Positions 52,899 through 61,674 of a DNA stretch of 64,000 bases are shown in pieces. The position numbers and the translations under genes were made by a program. Source of the DNA: Glaciihabitans arcticus (GTDB lineage: Bacteria > Actinomycetota > Actinomycetes > Actinomycetales > Microbacteriaceae); the NCBI RefSeq assembly GCF_004310685.1, contig NZ_SISG01000001.1, forward strand, positions 1,426,001 through 1,490,000, read 5' to 3'. Positions within the stretch are counted from its first letter, which is position 1; each line of letters opens with the position of its first letter. The notes beneath the pieces were generated by a model. The model worked only from the letters and a program-made list of their open reading frames with translations. It did not search any database and was not told where the DNA came from.

Positions 52899-53351
52899 AT
52901 GACCGACCCCGTACCGTACAGCTCCGAACCCGTTCCGGATCGGGCCGAACCGGTTCCTTACGCCGCCTCTGAACCCGGCGAGATCGTCATCGCCGAGAAA
53001 AGGCCGCTCAACAAGACCGGACTGACCGCGCTCATCGTTGTGATCCTCGGCTACCTGGCCCCGGTCACGATCATCCTCATCGGTGTGGTGTCGATCGCCA
53101 ACGGGGTCAACTCCGGCAGCAGCCCTACGGCCGGCATCGTCAGCGGACTCGTGTACTTCCTCGGCGCGGCGGTCGCGGCGCTCGTTCTGGCGGGCATCGG
53201 TGTCATCATCGCGATCGTGTCGCTCTTCCGCAAGAATCGCGGCAAGGTGCTCGGCATCGTCGCTCTGGTGCTGGGCCTGCTGCCCGGCGTAGCGGGCGTC
53301 GGCTTTGTGATCGCCATCTCCACGACGATCGCAGACGTGACCGGAAACTAA
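52899..53351 (+). CDS. Small membrane protein with Pro-rich N-terminal repeat
   Basis: 150 residues. N-terminal cytoplasmic part has EPVP units (VPYSSEPVPDRAEPVPYAAS). Three membrane helices: about 45-67, 83-109 and 117-142 (LGLLPGVAGVGFVIAIS). No known domain. The CACGAGGAGAGC site is ideal. Terminator at 53367. Confidence 0.7.
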   Translation: MTDPVPYSSEPVPDRAEPVPYAASEPGEIVIAEKRPLNKTGLTALIVVILGYLAPVTIILIGVVSIANGVNSGSSPTAGIVSGLVYFLGAAVAALVLAGIGVIIAIVSLFRKNRGKVLGIVALVLGLLPGVAGVGFVIAISTTIADVTGN

Positions 53352-53366
53352 CGCCGCGAACCGGCG

Positions 53367-53402
53367 AAAAGTGCTCCAACCATTTACGGTTGGAGCACTT
53401 TT
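53367..53402 (+). terminator. Terminator, repeat family copy 1
   Basis: AAAAGTGCTCCAACC and GGTTGGAGCACTTTT pair perfectly over a 6-base loop. It ends the 52899 gene. The same stem occurs at 53892 and 55768. Confidence 0.9.
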
Positions 53403-53452
53403 CGCTGGTTGGCCGGGAGTAGTGTGACGGGCACCAACGAAAGGCATTCATC

Positions 53453-53872
53453 ATGGTTCCGGAAATCAACTATTGGGCAGTGATTCTCGCCACGATCTCG
53501 AGCATGGTGGTCGGCTCGATCTGGTACACCCCGAAGGTCTTCGGCAATTACTGGATGCGCGAGGCCGGCATCACCCCCTCGCACGACGCGAAAGACGCCA
53601 TCCGCCCGATCGCCATCACCGTGGTGGTGAGCTTCATCACCGCATGGGTGCTCGCCGGGGCGGCCTTCATCTCATGGGACTTCTACGGGGGCAGCTTCCT
53701 GCTGAACTCGGTGGTGACGAGCGTCATTCTCTGGGCGGGGTTCACGGCAGCCCGCTTCATCACGCACGACGCGTTCGACAAGCGCACGGTCGGCCTCACC
53801 GTGCTGAACTGCGCGCACGAGCTCGTGACGCTGGTCATCATGGCGCTCATCATCGGGGTGTGGCCGGCGTAG
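53453..53872 (+). CDS. DUF1761 membrane protein
   Basis: 139 residues, four membrane helices. DUF1761 features: INYWAVILATISSMVVGSIWYTPKVFGNYWM near the N-terminus and VLNCAHELVTLVIMALI near the C-terminus. Function unknown. It has its own repeat-family terminator at 53892. Confidence 0.88.
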   Translation: MVPEINYWAVILATISSMVVGSIWYTPKVFGNYWMREAGITPSHDAKDAIRPIAITVVVSFITAWVLAGAAFISWDFYGGSFLLNSVVTSVILWAGFTAARFITHDAFDKRTVGLTVLNCAHELVTLVIMALIIGVWPA

Positions 53873-53891
53873 CGCTGGGCGCGAACCGACT

Positions 53892-53928
53892 AAAAGTGCT
53901 CCATCCCACCCGGGTTGGAGCACTCTTT
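53892..53928 (+). terminator. Terminator, repeat family copy 2
   Basis: AAAAGTGCTCCATCC pairs with GGTTGGAGCACTCTTT, one mismatch each side. Ends the DUF1761 gene. Also the flank GCGAACCG is shared with copy 1. Confidence 0.85.
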
Positions 53929-53953
53929 GTCGTTCGGTCGAGAGATTTCTGGT

Positions 53954-53969
53954 GGTAATACGCATAACT
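53954..53969. promoter_or_regulatory. Probable LacI operator before the secreted-enzyme gene
   Basis: GGTAATACGCATAACT is nearly the sequence of the operator at 55873 (GGTAATACGCATTACC), 3 of 16 bases different. It lies about 77 bases before the TTG start, so the LacI protein at 55921 should control this gene too. Confidence 0.75.
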
Positions 53970-54045
53970 GACTAACGTGACTCGCACCCCGCATCCGGGG
54001 GACGCGTGAGATCCTCGCGCGGTTGCTGCGACGAAGGAGCACACA

Positions 54046-55731
54046 TTGCGAACTGCACGATTCTGGCGAAGAGCACTCGCCACAGTGGCCGGCCTTGCCC
54101 TGGCGGTTGGGGCGCTCAGCGCTCCGGGCATACAGCAGGCCGACGCGGCGGGAACCCTGCCGCTCTTCCGATCGACCGGCGCGATCGTCGACCCGCTCGA
54201 CACCACGCTCCCCCACAACCCGACGAAGGAGTTCATCTTCCCGTCGGTGTTCCACGCCGGCCAGTATCTCGCCAATCCGCTCGCCGAGTGGTACGTGTAC
54301 TACGCGCCACACGACGCCCCCGGCGGCATCAATCTGATGTACTCGAACTCTCTCGACGGACCGTGGACGCAGTACGTCAACAGTCCCGTGATCGACAACA
54401 ACCACACGGGATTCAATGTCTCCCACGTGTCCTCTCCCGACGCGTTCTGGAACGCCGACGAGGGAAAGCTGTTCCTCTACTTCCACGGCGAGAACACCGT
54501 CACCCGCTACTCGACCTCGATCGACGGCGTCACCTTCGACTACGGCGGACCGATCGTCTCCACCAACAGCGTCAACGCGGCCCAGCCCGGACGCACCGCG
54601 ACCGAGACCTCGTACGCGCGTGTCTTTGCGCACCCGAATCCGGCGTCCGGCTACAAGTACGGCATGTTCTTTATGACGAACTACTCCGACAACGTGCGCC
54701 GCATCAATGCCGCTGTCTCCACCAACGGCCGCACGTGGACAGTGCAGCCGAACATTCTGGTCGAGCCCGGCGACGTGGAGGGCACGAACGTCTCCGGCGC
54801 AGACTTCATGAGGTGGGATGGCGTGAACTACATCGTGTACGGCTCCACCGTCGGCACGATCTTCGCGCGGTCGGTGAACGACAGCCTGACCTCGACGGGA
54901 GCCCCGCGAAAACTCTTCGTGCCGAAGTCGGCGCCTCCCGAAGCCGGGCGCGCGGCATCCCCCCAGATCGTCACCTCGGGAGGCCGCACCCACCTGTTCT
55001 ACGAGTACGGCGAGCGCTCGCACACCACGATCGGGCACGCCATCCTCGATCCCACCGCCGTGCGTGACCCGCTGAACACCCACCCCGAAGATCCGGACTA
55101 CTCCTCGTGCCCGGCACCCGGATCCGACGGCTTCGGCGGCACCAGCCTCGACACCGCGAACTGGAACACCATCGTGCGCCCGGAGCTCTCGCAGCACACG
55201 GTGAGCGGTGGCTACCTGCGCACACCCACCTACGTCGGCAACTCGACGACGGCGCCGCTCATCCTGAAGAACACGCCGAGTGCGCCGTGGGAGGTGACGA
55301 CCAAACTCACCATCAACCCGACGAACAAGTACCAGCAGGCGGGACTGATCCTGCGCAAGGACGACGCAAACTCGCTTCGCATGGGCATCGCCCAGTCGGC
55401 CGACGGCCAGCGTCTCGAGTTCATCTGGCGCAAGGCCGGCGTCGACCGCATCAACACCTGGACCGCTGAGGACTACATGATGACGCCAGCAGACTTCACC
55501 GGCACGATCTGGCTCAGGATGACGCACAACGGCACCTACCTGACCGCGGCGTACAGCACCGACGGTCTGGAGTTCAACAACCTCGGACGTTCCGTGACGG
55601 CTTCGCAGCTAGGGGCGAACAAGGTCGGCGCGTACGCGTACCGGGGTGACGCCTCGGTTCCGGTACGCACGGCGGCGTACGACTTCATCCGCTTCACGCC
55701 GAACGCGCAGCAGCTGGCGGCCTGCGGCTAG
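54046..55731 (+). CDS. Secreted carbohydrate-active-enzyme-like protein (propeller + beta-sandwich)
   Basis: 561 residues. TTG start after a GAAGGAG site. Signal peptide to about residue 35 (ends QADAAG). Residues 40-350 look like a five-bladed beta-propeller as in GH43/GH32-type enzymes (IFPSVFHAGQYLANP, WYVYYAPHDAPGGINLMYS, repeating YGG/VNYIVYG blades). Residues 365-561 form a concanavalin-like domain (DGFGGTSLDTANWNTIVRPE, AGLILRKDDANSLRMGI, KVGAYAYRGD) of the DUF1349/xylosidase-C type. A substrate is not decided. It is regulated through the operator at 53954 by the LacI gene. Confidence 0.75.
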   Translation: MRTARFWRRALATVAGLALAVGALSAPGIQQADAAGTLPLFRSTGAIVDPLDTTLPHNPTKEFIFPSVFHAGQYLANPLAEWYVYYAPHDAPGGINLMYSNSLDGPWTQYVNSPVIDNNHTGFNVSHVSSPDAFWNADEGKLFLYFHGENTVTRYSTSIDGVTFDYGGPIVSTNSVNAAQPGRTATETSYARVFAHPNPASGYKYGMFFMTNYSDNVRRINAAVSTNGRTWTVQPNILVEPGDVEGTNVSGADFMRWDGVNYIVYGSTVGTIFARSVNDSLTSTGAPRKLFVPKSAPPEAGRAASPQIVTSGGRTHLFYEYGERSHTTIGHAILDPTAVRDPLNTHPEDPDYSSCPAPGSDGFGGTSLDTANWNTIVRPELSQHTVSGGYLRTPTYVGNSTTAPLILKNTPSAPWEVTTKLTINPTNKYQQAGLILRKDDANSLRMGIAQSADGQRLEFIWRKAGVDRINTWTAEDYMMTPADFTGTIWLRMTHNGTYLTAAYSTDGLEFNNLGRSVTASQLGANKVGAYAYRGDASVPVRTAAYDFIRFTPNAQQLAACG

Positions 55732-55767
55732 CGCTCGACCGCAGTCCGCGCCAGCGGCCGACCGTCG

Positions 55768-55805
55768 GAAAGTGCTCCAACCCGCTCGGGTTGGAGCACT
55801 TTTTG
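55768..55805 (+). terminator. Terminator, repeat family copy 3
   Basis: AAAGTGCTCCAACCCG pairs perfectly with CGGGTTGGAGCACTTT over a 2-base loop, then TTTG. It ends the secreted-enzyme gene. Confidence 0.9.
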
Positions 55806-55834
55806 CAGTCTCTGAAGGAGATTTCGGCGAGCGC

Positions 55835-55864
55835 TTGACGCTAATGCGTATTAGCGGCTAGCTT
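55835..55864 (+). promoter_or_regulatory. Promoter and LacI operator of the lacI-led operon
   Basis: TTGACG (55835-55840) and a -10-like TAGCTT (55859-55864) are 18 bases apart. The palindrome GCTAATGCGTATTAGC (55840-55855) fills the spacer, so bound regulator would exclude polymerase. Confidence 0.8.
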
Positions 55865-55872
55865 GCGAGGGA

Positions 55873-55888
55873 GGTAATACGCATTACC
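55873..55888 (+). promoter_or_regulatory. Second LacI operator of the lacI-led operon
   Basis: GGTAATACGCATTACC, perfect outer half-sites GGTAAT/ATTACC with ACGC in the centre, just downstream of the presumed start point and 33 bases from the operator at 55840. Two sites permit cooperative or looped binding. Confidence 0.85.
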
Positions 55889-55920
55889 CGACTCTCACCG
55901 CCGAGAAAGAGACCGACGCA

Positions 55921-56979
55921 ATGGCGCTTCAGAAGTCGCAACGAGTCACCCAGCGCACCATCGCTGAGCTGGCCGGCGTGAGCCAGGCGACCGTGTCGCT
56001 CGTGCTCAACGGCAAAGCCGACTCCTCCACTCGCATCCCAGAGTCCACCCGGCAGCGAGTGCTCGAGGTCATCCGCGAGACGACCTACGTCGCGGATCCC
56101 GCAGCACGCAGCCTCGCCGGCATCGGCAACAATCTGGTCGGCATCTTCACCTACGAGCACGCTTTCCCGAACGAGAGCTCGGACTTCTACACTCCCCTGC
56201 TGATGGGCATCGAGAGCGCCGCCGAGGGCATCGGCGTCGACCTGCTGATGTTCACGAGCGCCCCGGTCGTCGCCGGTCGCCGCCAGATCTTCCACGAGAA
56301 GAACCGCCTGCGCCTCGCCGACGGCTGCCTCCTTCTCGGTCGCGAGATGGATACCGCCGAACTCGTGCGCCTGGTCGACAGCGAGTACCCCTTTGTCGCG
56401 ATCGGACGTCGGGATGGCGCCGAGGGGCGCATCCCCTTCGTCGGTGTCGACTACATCGCGGCCACCGCGACACTCGCCACCAAGGCGCTCGAGGCCGGCC
56501 ACCGTGACTTCTACTACCTGCACCTGCCGTTCGACGCCGAATCGACCCGGGATCGCAAGCTCGGCCTGAGCTCCGTGCTCGACGGTGCCGGGGTCACCCT
56601 GGAGTCCGCGGCCTCCGACGGAACCGACCTGCCGTCCGTTTGGGCGGCCATCGTCGCAACCTCCCCCACCGTGCTCTTCATCGAGGACCCGTCTCACGCC
56701 CAGGTCATCTGCGACCTGGCCATTGCGAGTGGGATCGACATCCCGAACCAGCTGTCGGTTGTGGTGCTGGGTGAACGCACCCGGCCCAGCGAACACGCGC
56801 CCGAGTACACCCGGCTGAGCGCGCCACGCCCCGAGCTGGGTTCACGGGCCGTCGCCCTGCTCGACCAGCTCATGAACGGCTCGCGCGGGGCCGAGGAACT
56901 TCCGCGCCAGCAACTGCTGGACTGCGTCATCATCGACGGCGACACTCTCGCCGCACCACGCTCCGGGGGCGCACTGTGA
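55921..56979 (+). CDS. LacI-family transcriptional regulator of the carbohydrate locus
   Basis: 352 residues. LacI HTH: RTIAELAGVSQATVSLVLNGK (helix 2 recognition) with hinge STRQRVLEVIRE. The ligand-binding domain follows (GVDLLMFTS, FVGVDYIAATATLATKALEAGH) and the effector-binding region near 270 (TVLFIEDPSHAQVI). Three GGTAAT-like palindromes around 53954, 55840 and 55873 are its probable sites. It overlaps the FAD oxidoreductase gene by 4 bases (GTGA), so it is autoregulated with the operon. Confidence 0.9.
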   Translation: MALQKSQRVTQRTIAELAGVSQATVSLVLNGKADSSTRIPESTRQRVLEVIRETTYVADPAARSLAGIGNNLVGIFTYEHAFPNESSDFYTPLLMGIESAAEGIGVDLLMFTSAPVVAGRRQIFHEKNRLRLADGCLLLGREMDTAELVRLVDSEYPFVAIGRRDGAEGRIPFVGVDYIAATATLATKALEAGHRDFYYLHLPFDAESTRDRKLGLSSVLDGAGVTLESAASDGTDLPSVWAAIVATSPTVLFIEDPSHAQVICDLAIASGIDIPNQLSVVVLGERTRPSEHAPEYTRLSAPRPELGSRAVALLDQLMNGSRGAEELPRQQLLDCVIIDGDTLAAPRSGGAL

Positions 56980-58583
56980 CCGAACTGAAAACCGAAATCC
57001 TCATCGTCGGCGGGGGGCTGGGCGGTGTTGCCGCGGCAGTCGCGGCGCTTCGCTCCGGTCGACGCGTCATCCTCAGCGAGCAGTACGCCTGGTTGGGCGG
57101 ACAGCTCACCAGCCAGGCCGTGCCGCTCGACGAGCACACCTGGGTGGAGCAGTTCGGCGTTACGGCGAACTACCGCGAGCTGCGCGACGGGATTCGCGAC
57201 TACTACCGGGACCACTACCCGCTCACCGCCCAGGCCCGCGCCCAGCGCGACCTCAACCCGGGCGGTGGGTTGGTCAGCCGCATGTGCGCCGAGCCGCGCG
57301 TTGCCGTCGCCGTGATCGACGGGATGCTCGCGCCGTTCCTCTCGTCCGGCGCGCTCACGCTTCTGCAGCCGTATATTGCCGCTGGGGCCGACACCGTGGA
57401 CACCATCGTGCGCTCGGTGACCCTCGAGAACGTGAACAGCGGCGAGCGCATCACGGTGACCGCGGGCTACGTGCTCGACGCGACCGAGACCGGCGAGCTG
57501 CTGCCGCTGACCGGCGCCGAGTACGTCAGCGGCACCGAGGGACGCGACGAGACCGGCGAGCCGAGCGCTCCCGAGCACGCGGACCCCGAGAATCTTCAGG
57601 CCTTCTCCTGGTGCTTCGTCGTCGACCACATCGCGGGCGAGGACAACACGATCGAGAAGCCCCGCGACTACAACTACTGGAAGACCTTCCAGCCCGACTA
57701 CTGGGGTGCCCCGATGCTGAGCCTCACCGCCCCGCACCCGCGCACCCTCGAGATCGTCACCCGTACCTTCACCCCCACCATCGACGATGACCCGTTCAGC
57801 ACCCTCGCGGACCAGCGGGCCGGCGGGGGCGATGACGAGCTGTGGATCTTCCGCCGCATCCTCTCGAAGAAGATGCTCGAGCCCGGTCACCTGCAAAGCG
57901 ACCTCGTGCTCGTGAACTGGCCGATGATCGACTACCTGGGCGGCTCCATCATCGATACTCCGGATGCCGCAGCGCACCTCGAGGCGTCGCGCCAGCTCAG
58001 CTACTCGATGTTCTATTGGCTTCAGACGGAGGCTCCCCGCCCTGACGGCGGCAAGGGCTGGCCCGGACTCCGGCTGCGTGGCGACATCACCGGCACGACC
58101 GATGGACTGGCGCAGGCACCCTACATTCGCGAGTCACGCCGCATCCGCGCGGAGTACACCGTGGTCGAGGGCGATCTCTCGATAGCCGTGCGCGGCCACG
58201 CCGGACCCTCGACCTTCCCCGACTCGGTGGGGGTCGGCATGTATCGCATCGACTTGCACCCCTCGACCCACGGGGACAACTACATCGACGTCGCCTCGGC
58301 GCCGTTTGAGATTCCGCTCGGAGCACTGATCCCGGTTCGCCTGGACAACCTGCTTCCCGCGGGTAAGAACGTTGGCACCACCCACATCACCAACGGGGCC
58401 TTCCGGCTCCACCCTGTGGAGTGGAGTGTCGGCGAGACGGCGGGCTGGCTAGCGGCCTTCTGTCTGGATCGTGCGGTTGATCCCCGCACGGTCCGCCACT
58501 CTCCTCAGCTTCTCGAGGAGTTCCAATCCCTGCTAATCACCCGGGGCGTCGAGCTGCACTGGCCCGACGTCACCGGATACTGA
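56976..58583 (+). CDS. FAD-dependent oxidoreductase (FAD_oxidored/PF12831-like)
   Basis: 535 residues. Rossmann FAD-binding motif GGGLGGVAAAVAAL at residues 12-25, then RVILSEQYAWLGGQLTSQAV. Family motifs such as LDATETGELLPLTGAEYVSG and C-terminal HITNGAFRLHPVEWSVGETAG are present. Related proteins oxidise sugar or steroid hydroxyls; the substrate here is likely a sugar because of the context. It has no twin-arginine or Sec signal, so it acts in the cytosol after import. GTG start. Confidence 0.85.
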   Translation: MTELKTEILIVGGGLGGVAAAVAALRSGRRVILSEQYAWLGGQLTSQAVPLDEHTWVEQFGVTANYRELRDGIRDYYRDHYPLTAQARAQRDLNPGGGLVSRMCAEPRVAVAVIDGMLAPFLSSGALTLLQPYIAAGADTVDTIVRSVTLENVNSGERITVTAGYVLDATETGELLPLTGAEYVSGTEGRDETGEPSAPEHADPENLQAFSWCFVVDHIAGEDNTIEKPRDYNYWKTFQPDYWGAPMLSLTAPHPRTLEIVTRTFTPTIDDDPFSTLADQRAGGGDDELWIFRRILSKKMLEPGHLQSDLVLVNWPMIDYLGGSIIDTPDAAAHLEASRQLSYSMFYWLQTEAPRPDGGKGWPGLRLRGDITGTTDGLAQAPYIRESRRIRAEYTVVEGDLSIAVRGHAGPSTFPDSVGVGMYRIDLHPSTHGDNYIDVASAPFEIPLGALIPVRLDNLLPAGKNVGTTHITNGAFRLHPVEWSVGETAGWLAAFCLDRAVDPRTVRHSPQLLEEFQSLLITRGVELHWPDVTGY

Positions 58584-58598
58584 ACGAGGAGAAACACC

Positions 58599-59867
58599 AT
58601 GAGATCAGCAAAGTTGCTGACCGCGGCTGGACTGCTAGCTTCTGCTTCCCTGGTCCTGGCCGGCTGTTCGGCCCCCGCACCTGAAAACGTCGAACTGCGT
58701 ATGACGGTCTGGACGGCCAACGAAGACCAGTTGGCCCTGTTCGACACGATCGCCGACGAGTACATCGCCGAGCACCCGGAGGTGAAGTCGATCACCTTCG
58801 ATCCGCTGCCCTTCGAGGACTACACCACTACCCTCACCACGCAGATCGCGGGAGGAAAGGCGCCCGACCTGGCCTGGATCCTCGAGAACGCGGCGCCCGA
58901 CTTCGTGAGCTCAGGCGCACTCGCCGACATCGAGGAGACGCTCGAGGGCACGGAGGGCTACGAGTTCGACGACCTGAACGACGCGGCTACCGCCCTGTGG
59001 GTCAAAGACGACAAGCTCATCGCCTACCCCTTCTCCACCTCGCCGTTCGTGGTGTTCGCCAACGATGACCTGCTCGCCGAGGCCGGACTGCCGTCCTCCG
59101 CCGAGATCAAGGCGTCCGGATGGGACTGGGAAGCGGTGGCCGAGGCGGGCGCGACCGTCAACGCCAAGACAGGAAAGGCCGGTTTCGTCATCCGGGACTT
59201 CGACTACACGACCTGGGACAACCTGGCTTCTGTCTGGATGGGCTGGGGCGCGAAGCCGTGGAGTGAGGATGGCGCCACCTGCGAGTTCGACTCCACCGAG
59301 ATGGCGGATGCGTTCGAGTTCCTGCACACGGCCGCCTTCGAGCAGAAGTCGATGCCCGGTCCGGGCACCACCGCCGACTTCTTCGCCGGCGAAGCTGCCT
59401 TCACCGTGACCCAGATCTCGCGTGCATCGCTGCTCGCCGAGGGTGGCTACACGTGGAACCTGCTGCCCCTGCCCGAGGGACCGGAGGGTGAGTACTCGAT
59501 GGTCGGCCAAGCCGGCATCGGCGTGATGAAGCAGGGCAAGAACGCCGAAGTGGCGGCCCAATTCCTCGCGTTCTTCTCCAACCCGGAGAACTCGGAGCGG
59601 CTCGCGCAGTGGTTCCCGCCGGCCCGTGACTCGCAGCTTAACTCTGACACGCTGGCAGCGGCGAACCCGGTGCTCTCCGCCGAGCAGATCGAGGACGTCG
59701 TCGTTCCGGGCATCGCCACTGGCGTAACGCGCCCGAGCCACACCGACTCCGCAGAGATCGGCCAGACGGTTCGCGCCGCACTGGATGCGATCTGGACAGC
59801 GGATGCGGACATCCCTGCGGTCCTGGCGGACGTATGCACCGCCATCGATCCCCTCCTGGAGAAGTAG
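58599..59867 (+). CDS. Sugar ABC transporter substrate-binding lipoprotein
   Basis: 422 residues. Lipobox LVLAGC, Cys23. SBP_bac_1-type fold: ELRMTVWTANEDQLALFDTIADEY, then KSITFDPLPFEDYTTTLTTQIAGGKAPDLAWI, YPFSTSPFVVFANDDLL, and FFAGEAAFTVTQISRASLLAEGG. Captures oligosaccharides for the two permeases encoded next. A GAGGAGAAACACC site precedes the ATG. Confidence 0.9.
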   Translation: MRSAKLLTAAGLLASASLVLAGCSAPAPENVELRMTVWTANEDQLALFDTIADEYIAEHPEVKSITFDPLPFEDYTTTLTTQIAGGKAPDLAWILENAAPDFVSSGALADIEETLEGTEGYEFDDLNDAATALWVKDDKLIAYPFSTSPFVVFANDDLLAEAGLPSSAEIKASGWDWEAVAEAGATVNAKTGKAGFVIRDFDYTTWDNLASVWMGWGAKPWSEDGATCEFDSTEMADAFEFLHTAAFEQKSMPGPGTTADFFAGEAAFTVTQISRASLLAEGGYTWNLLPLPEGPEGEYSMVGQAGIGVMKQGKNAEVAAQFLAFFSNPENSERLAQWFPPARDSQLNSDTLAAANPVLSAEQIEDVVVPGIATGVTRPSHTDSAEIGQTVRAALDAIWTADADIPAVLADVCTAIDPLLEK

Positions 59868-59873
59868 GAACAC

Positions 59874-60824
59874 GTGTCACTTCGTTCCACAGTGCAATCG
59901 GGGAGGGCCTCGGCCCTCCCCGACGGTACCCCCAAGCGCCGTCGCCTGACGCTGCAGCAGCGGGATGCGGTGACGGGCTACCTGTTCATCGCGCCGCAGG
60001 TGCTCGGCATTCTCGCATTTGTGATCGTGCCGCTCGCCCTGGTCGTGTACTTCTCGTTCCACGAGTGGAACGTGCTCGCGGGCACCTTCACCTTCGTCGG
60101 CGCCGAAAACTTCGAGCGCTTCCTCACCGACAAGAACATCGCACCGGTGATGCAGTCGACGGCGGTCTTCTCGATCTCGCTCGTGATCGCCAACATCACG
60201 CTGGCACTGCTGCTGGCCGTTCTACTCAACCGCACCATGCGCGGAGTGACCTTCTTCCGCACCCTCTTCTTCTCCCCCGTCGTCGTCTCGCTTGTCGCAT
60301 GGACGATCGTCTGGGGCTTCCTCTTCCAGGACAACGGCGGCATCAACGGCATGCTGCAGGTCATCGGCATCGAGGGGCCGAACTGGCTGCGCGAGGGACC
60401 GACCGCGATGGCGAGTGTCGTGATCGTGCAGGTGTTCAAGAACGTCGGCCTCAACATGGTGCTCTTCCTCGCCGCGCTGCAGGGCGTGCCGCAGGAGCTG
60501 CAGGAGGCCGCCCGCGTCGACGGCGCCAACCCGCGGACGGTCTTCCGCTACATCACTATTCCGATGATCTCGCCGACCATCCTGCTGACCTTCATCATCA
60601 CGATCGTCGGCTCACTACAGGTCTTCGCGCAGATCGCGGTGCTCACCCAGGGTGGGCCGGGCATCTCGACGACCGTGCTCATCTACTACCTGTTCCAGCA
60701 GGCGTTCCTGTTCGGGCAGTTCGGCTACGGCTCGGTGCTGTCGCTGGTGCTCTTCATCATCGTGCTGATCCTGACCATCGTTCAGTGGCAGCTCCGCAAG
60801 AAGTGGGTGTTCTATGAGAACTAA
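59874..60824 (+). CDS. Sugar ABC transporter permease 1 (UgpA/MalF type)
   Basis: 316 residues, six membrane helices. A cytosolic N-terminal arm (SVRLQQRDAVTGYLFIAPQV-like) and the EAA loop QELQEAARVDGANPRTVFRYITIP at about 205-228. GTG start 6 bases after the binding-protein stop. Partner of the following permease; both use an ATPase encoded elsewhere. Confidence 0.9.
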   Translation: MSLRSTVQSGRASALPDGTPKRRRLTLQQRDAVTGYLFIAPQVLGILAFVIVPLALVVYFSFHEWNVLAGTFTFVGAENFERFLTDKNIAPVMQSTAVFSISLVIANITLALLLAVLLNRTMRGVTFFRTLFFSPVVVSLVAWTIVWGFLFQDNGGINGMLQVIGIEGPNWLREGPTAMASVVIVQVFKNVGLNMVLFLAALQGVPQELQEAARVDGANPRTVFRYITIPMISPTILLTFIITIVGSLQVFAQIAVLTQGGPGISTTVLIYYLFQQAFLFGQFGYGSVLSLVLFIIVLILTIVQWQLRKKWVFYEN

Positions 60825-61665
60825 GACCGGCAACGCCGCGCTCGGTCGCCGCATCCTGTTCTTTGCGGCGCTCAGCGTTATGGCGATTCCCTTCGTGTTC
60901 CCGACCTGGTGGATGTTCACGTCATCCCTCAAGCCGATCAGCGAGATCTTCGCTTTCCCGCCCACCCTGTGGCCGGAGAATCCGAGCTTCGACGCGTACG
61001 TGAAGGCCTTCGAGCTGCAACCATTCGCGCGGCAGTACTTCAACTCGCTGTACATCTCGCTCATCGTCACGGTGGGGACGATGGCTGTCGCCTCGCTGGC
61101 CGGCTACGCGTTTGCGCGTATTAAGTTCCGCGGCCAGAACCTGCTGTTCATGATCGTGCTGGTCGGACTGCTCATTCCGAGCGAGGTCACGATCGTGCCG
61201 ATGTTCCAGATCTTCAACCGGCTGGGACTCATCGACACCCACTGGCCGATCATCCTCGTGTCGACCTTTGGGGCGCCGAGTGTGCTCGCGACGTTCATCA
61301 TGCGGCAGTTCTTCCTGACGCTGCCGGTCGAGCTCGAGGAGGCCGCGCGCCTCGACGGTCTCGGCCGCCTCGCGATCTGGTGGCGCATCGCCATGCCGCT
61401 CGCCACGAGCGCCCTCGCCGCCGTCTCGATCTTCACCTTCCTGCACATCTGGAACCTGTACCTCGAGCCGACCGTCTACCTGCAGTCGCCCGAGCTGTTC
61501 ACCCTGCCGCAGGCATTGACCAGATATACGGATGCCTACGGCGGCCAACTCTGGAACGTGCAGCTGGCCGCGGCCACCATGACGGCGCTCCCGGTTCTCG
61601 TCGTGTTCGTCGTCGCCCAGAAACAGTTCGTCGAAGGACTCGCGCAAACCGGCCTCAAGGGATAG
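60814..61665 (+). CDS. Sugar ABC transporter permease 2 (UgpE/MalG type)
   Basis: 283 residues, six membrane helices; starts MRTKTGNAALGRRILFFAAL and ends PLPVLVVFVVAQKQFVEGLAQTG. The EAA motif reads PVELEEAARLDGLGRLAIWW. It overlaps permease 1 by 11 bases. No ATP-binding subunit follows, so a shared MsiK-type ATPase is expected. Confidence 0.9.
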   Translation: MRTKTGNAALGRRILFFAALSVMAIPFVFPTWWMFTSSLKPISEIFAFPPTLWPENPSFDAYVKAFELQPFARQYFNSLYISLIVTVGTMAVASLAGYAFARIKFRGQNLLFMIVLVGLLIPSEVTIVPMFQIFNRLGLIDTHWPIILVSTFGAPSVLATFIMRQFFLTLPVELEEAARLDGLGRLAIWWRIAMPLATSALAAVSIFTFLHIWNLYLEPTVYLQSPELFTLPQALTRYTDAYGGQLWNVQLAAATMTALPVLVVFVVAQKQFVEGLAQTGLKG

Positions 61666-61674
61666 GTTCGCGGG

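Noticed and set aside
54028-54042. GCGACGAAGGAGCAC is shared between the secreted-enzyme ribosome site and the REP-like repeat at 48089-48103
   Set aside because: Only 15 bases and centred on a normal Shine-Dalgarno; no inverted partner nearby, so chance is likely.
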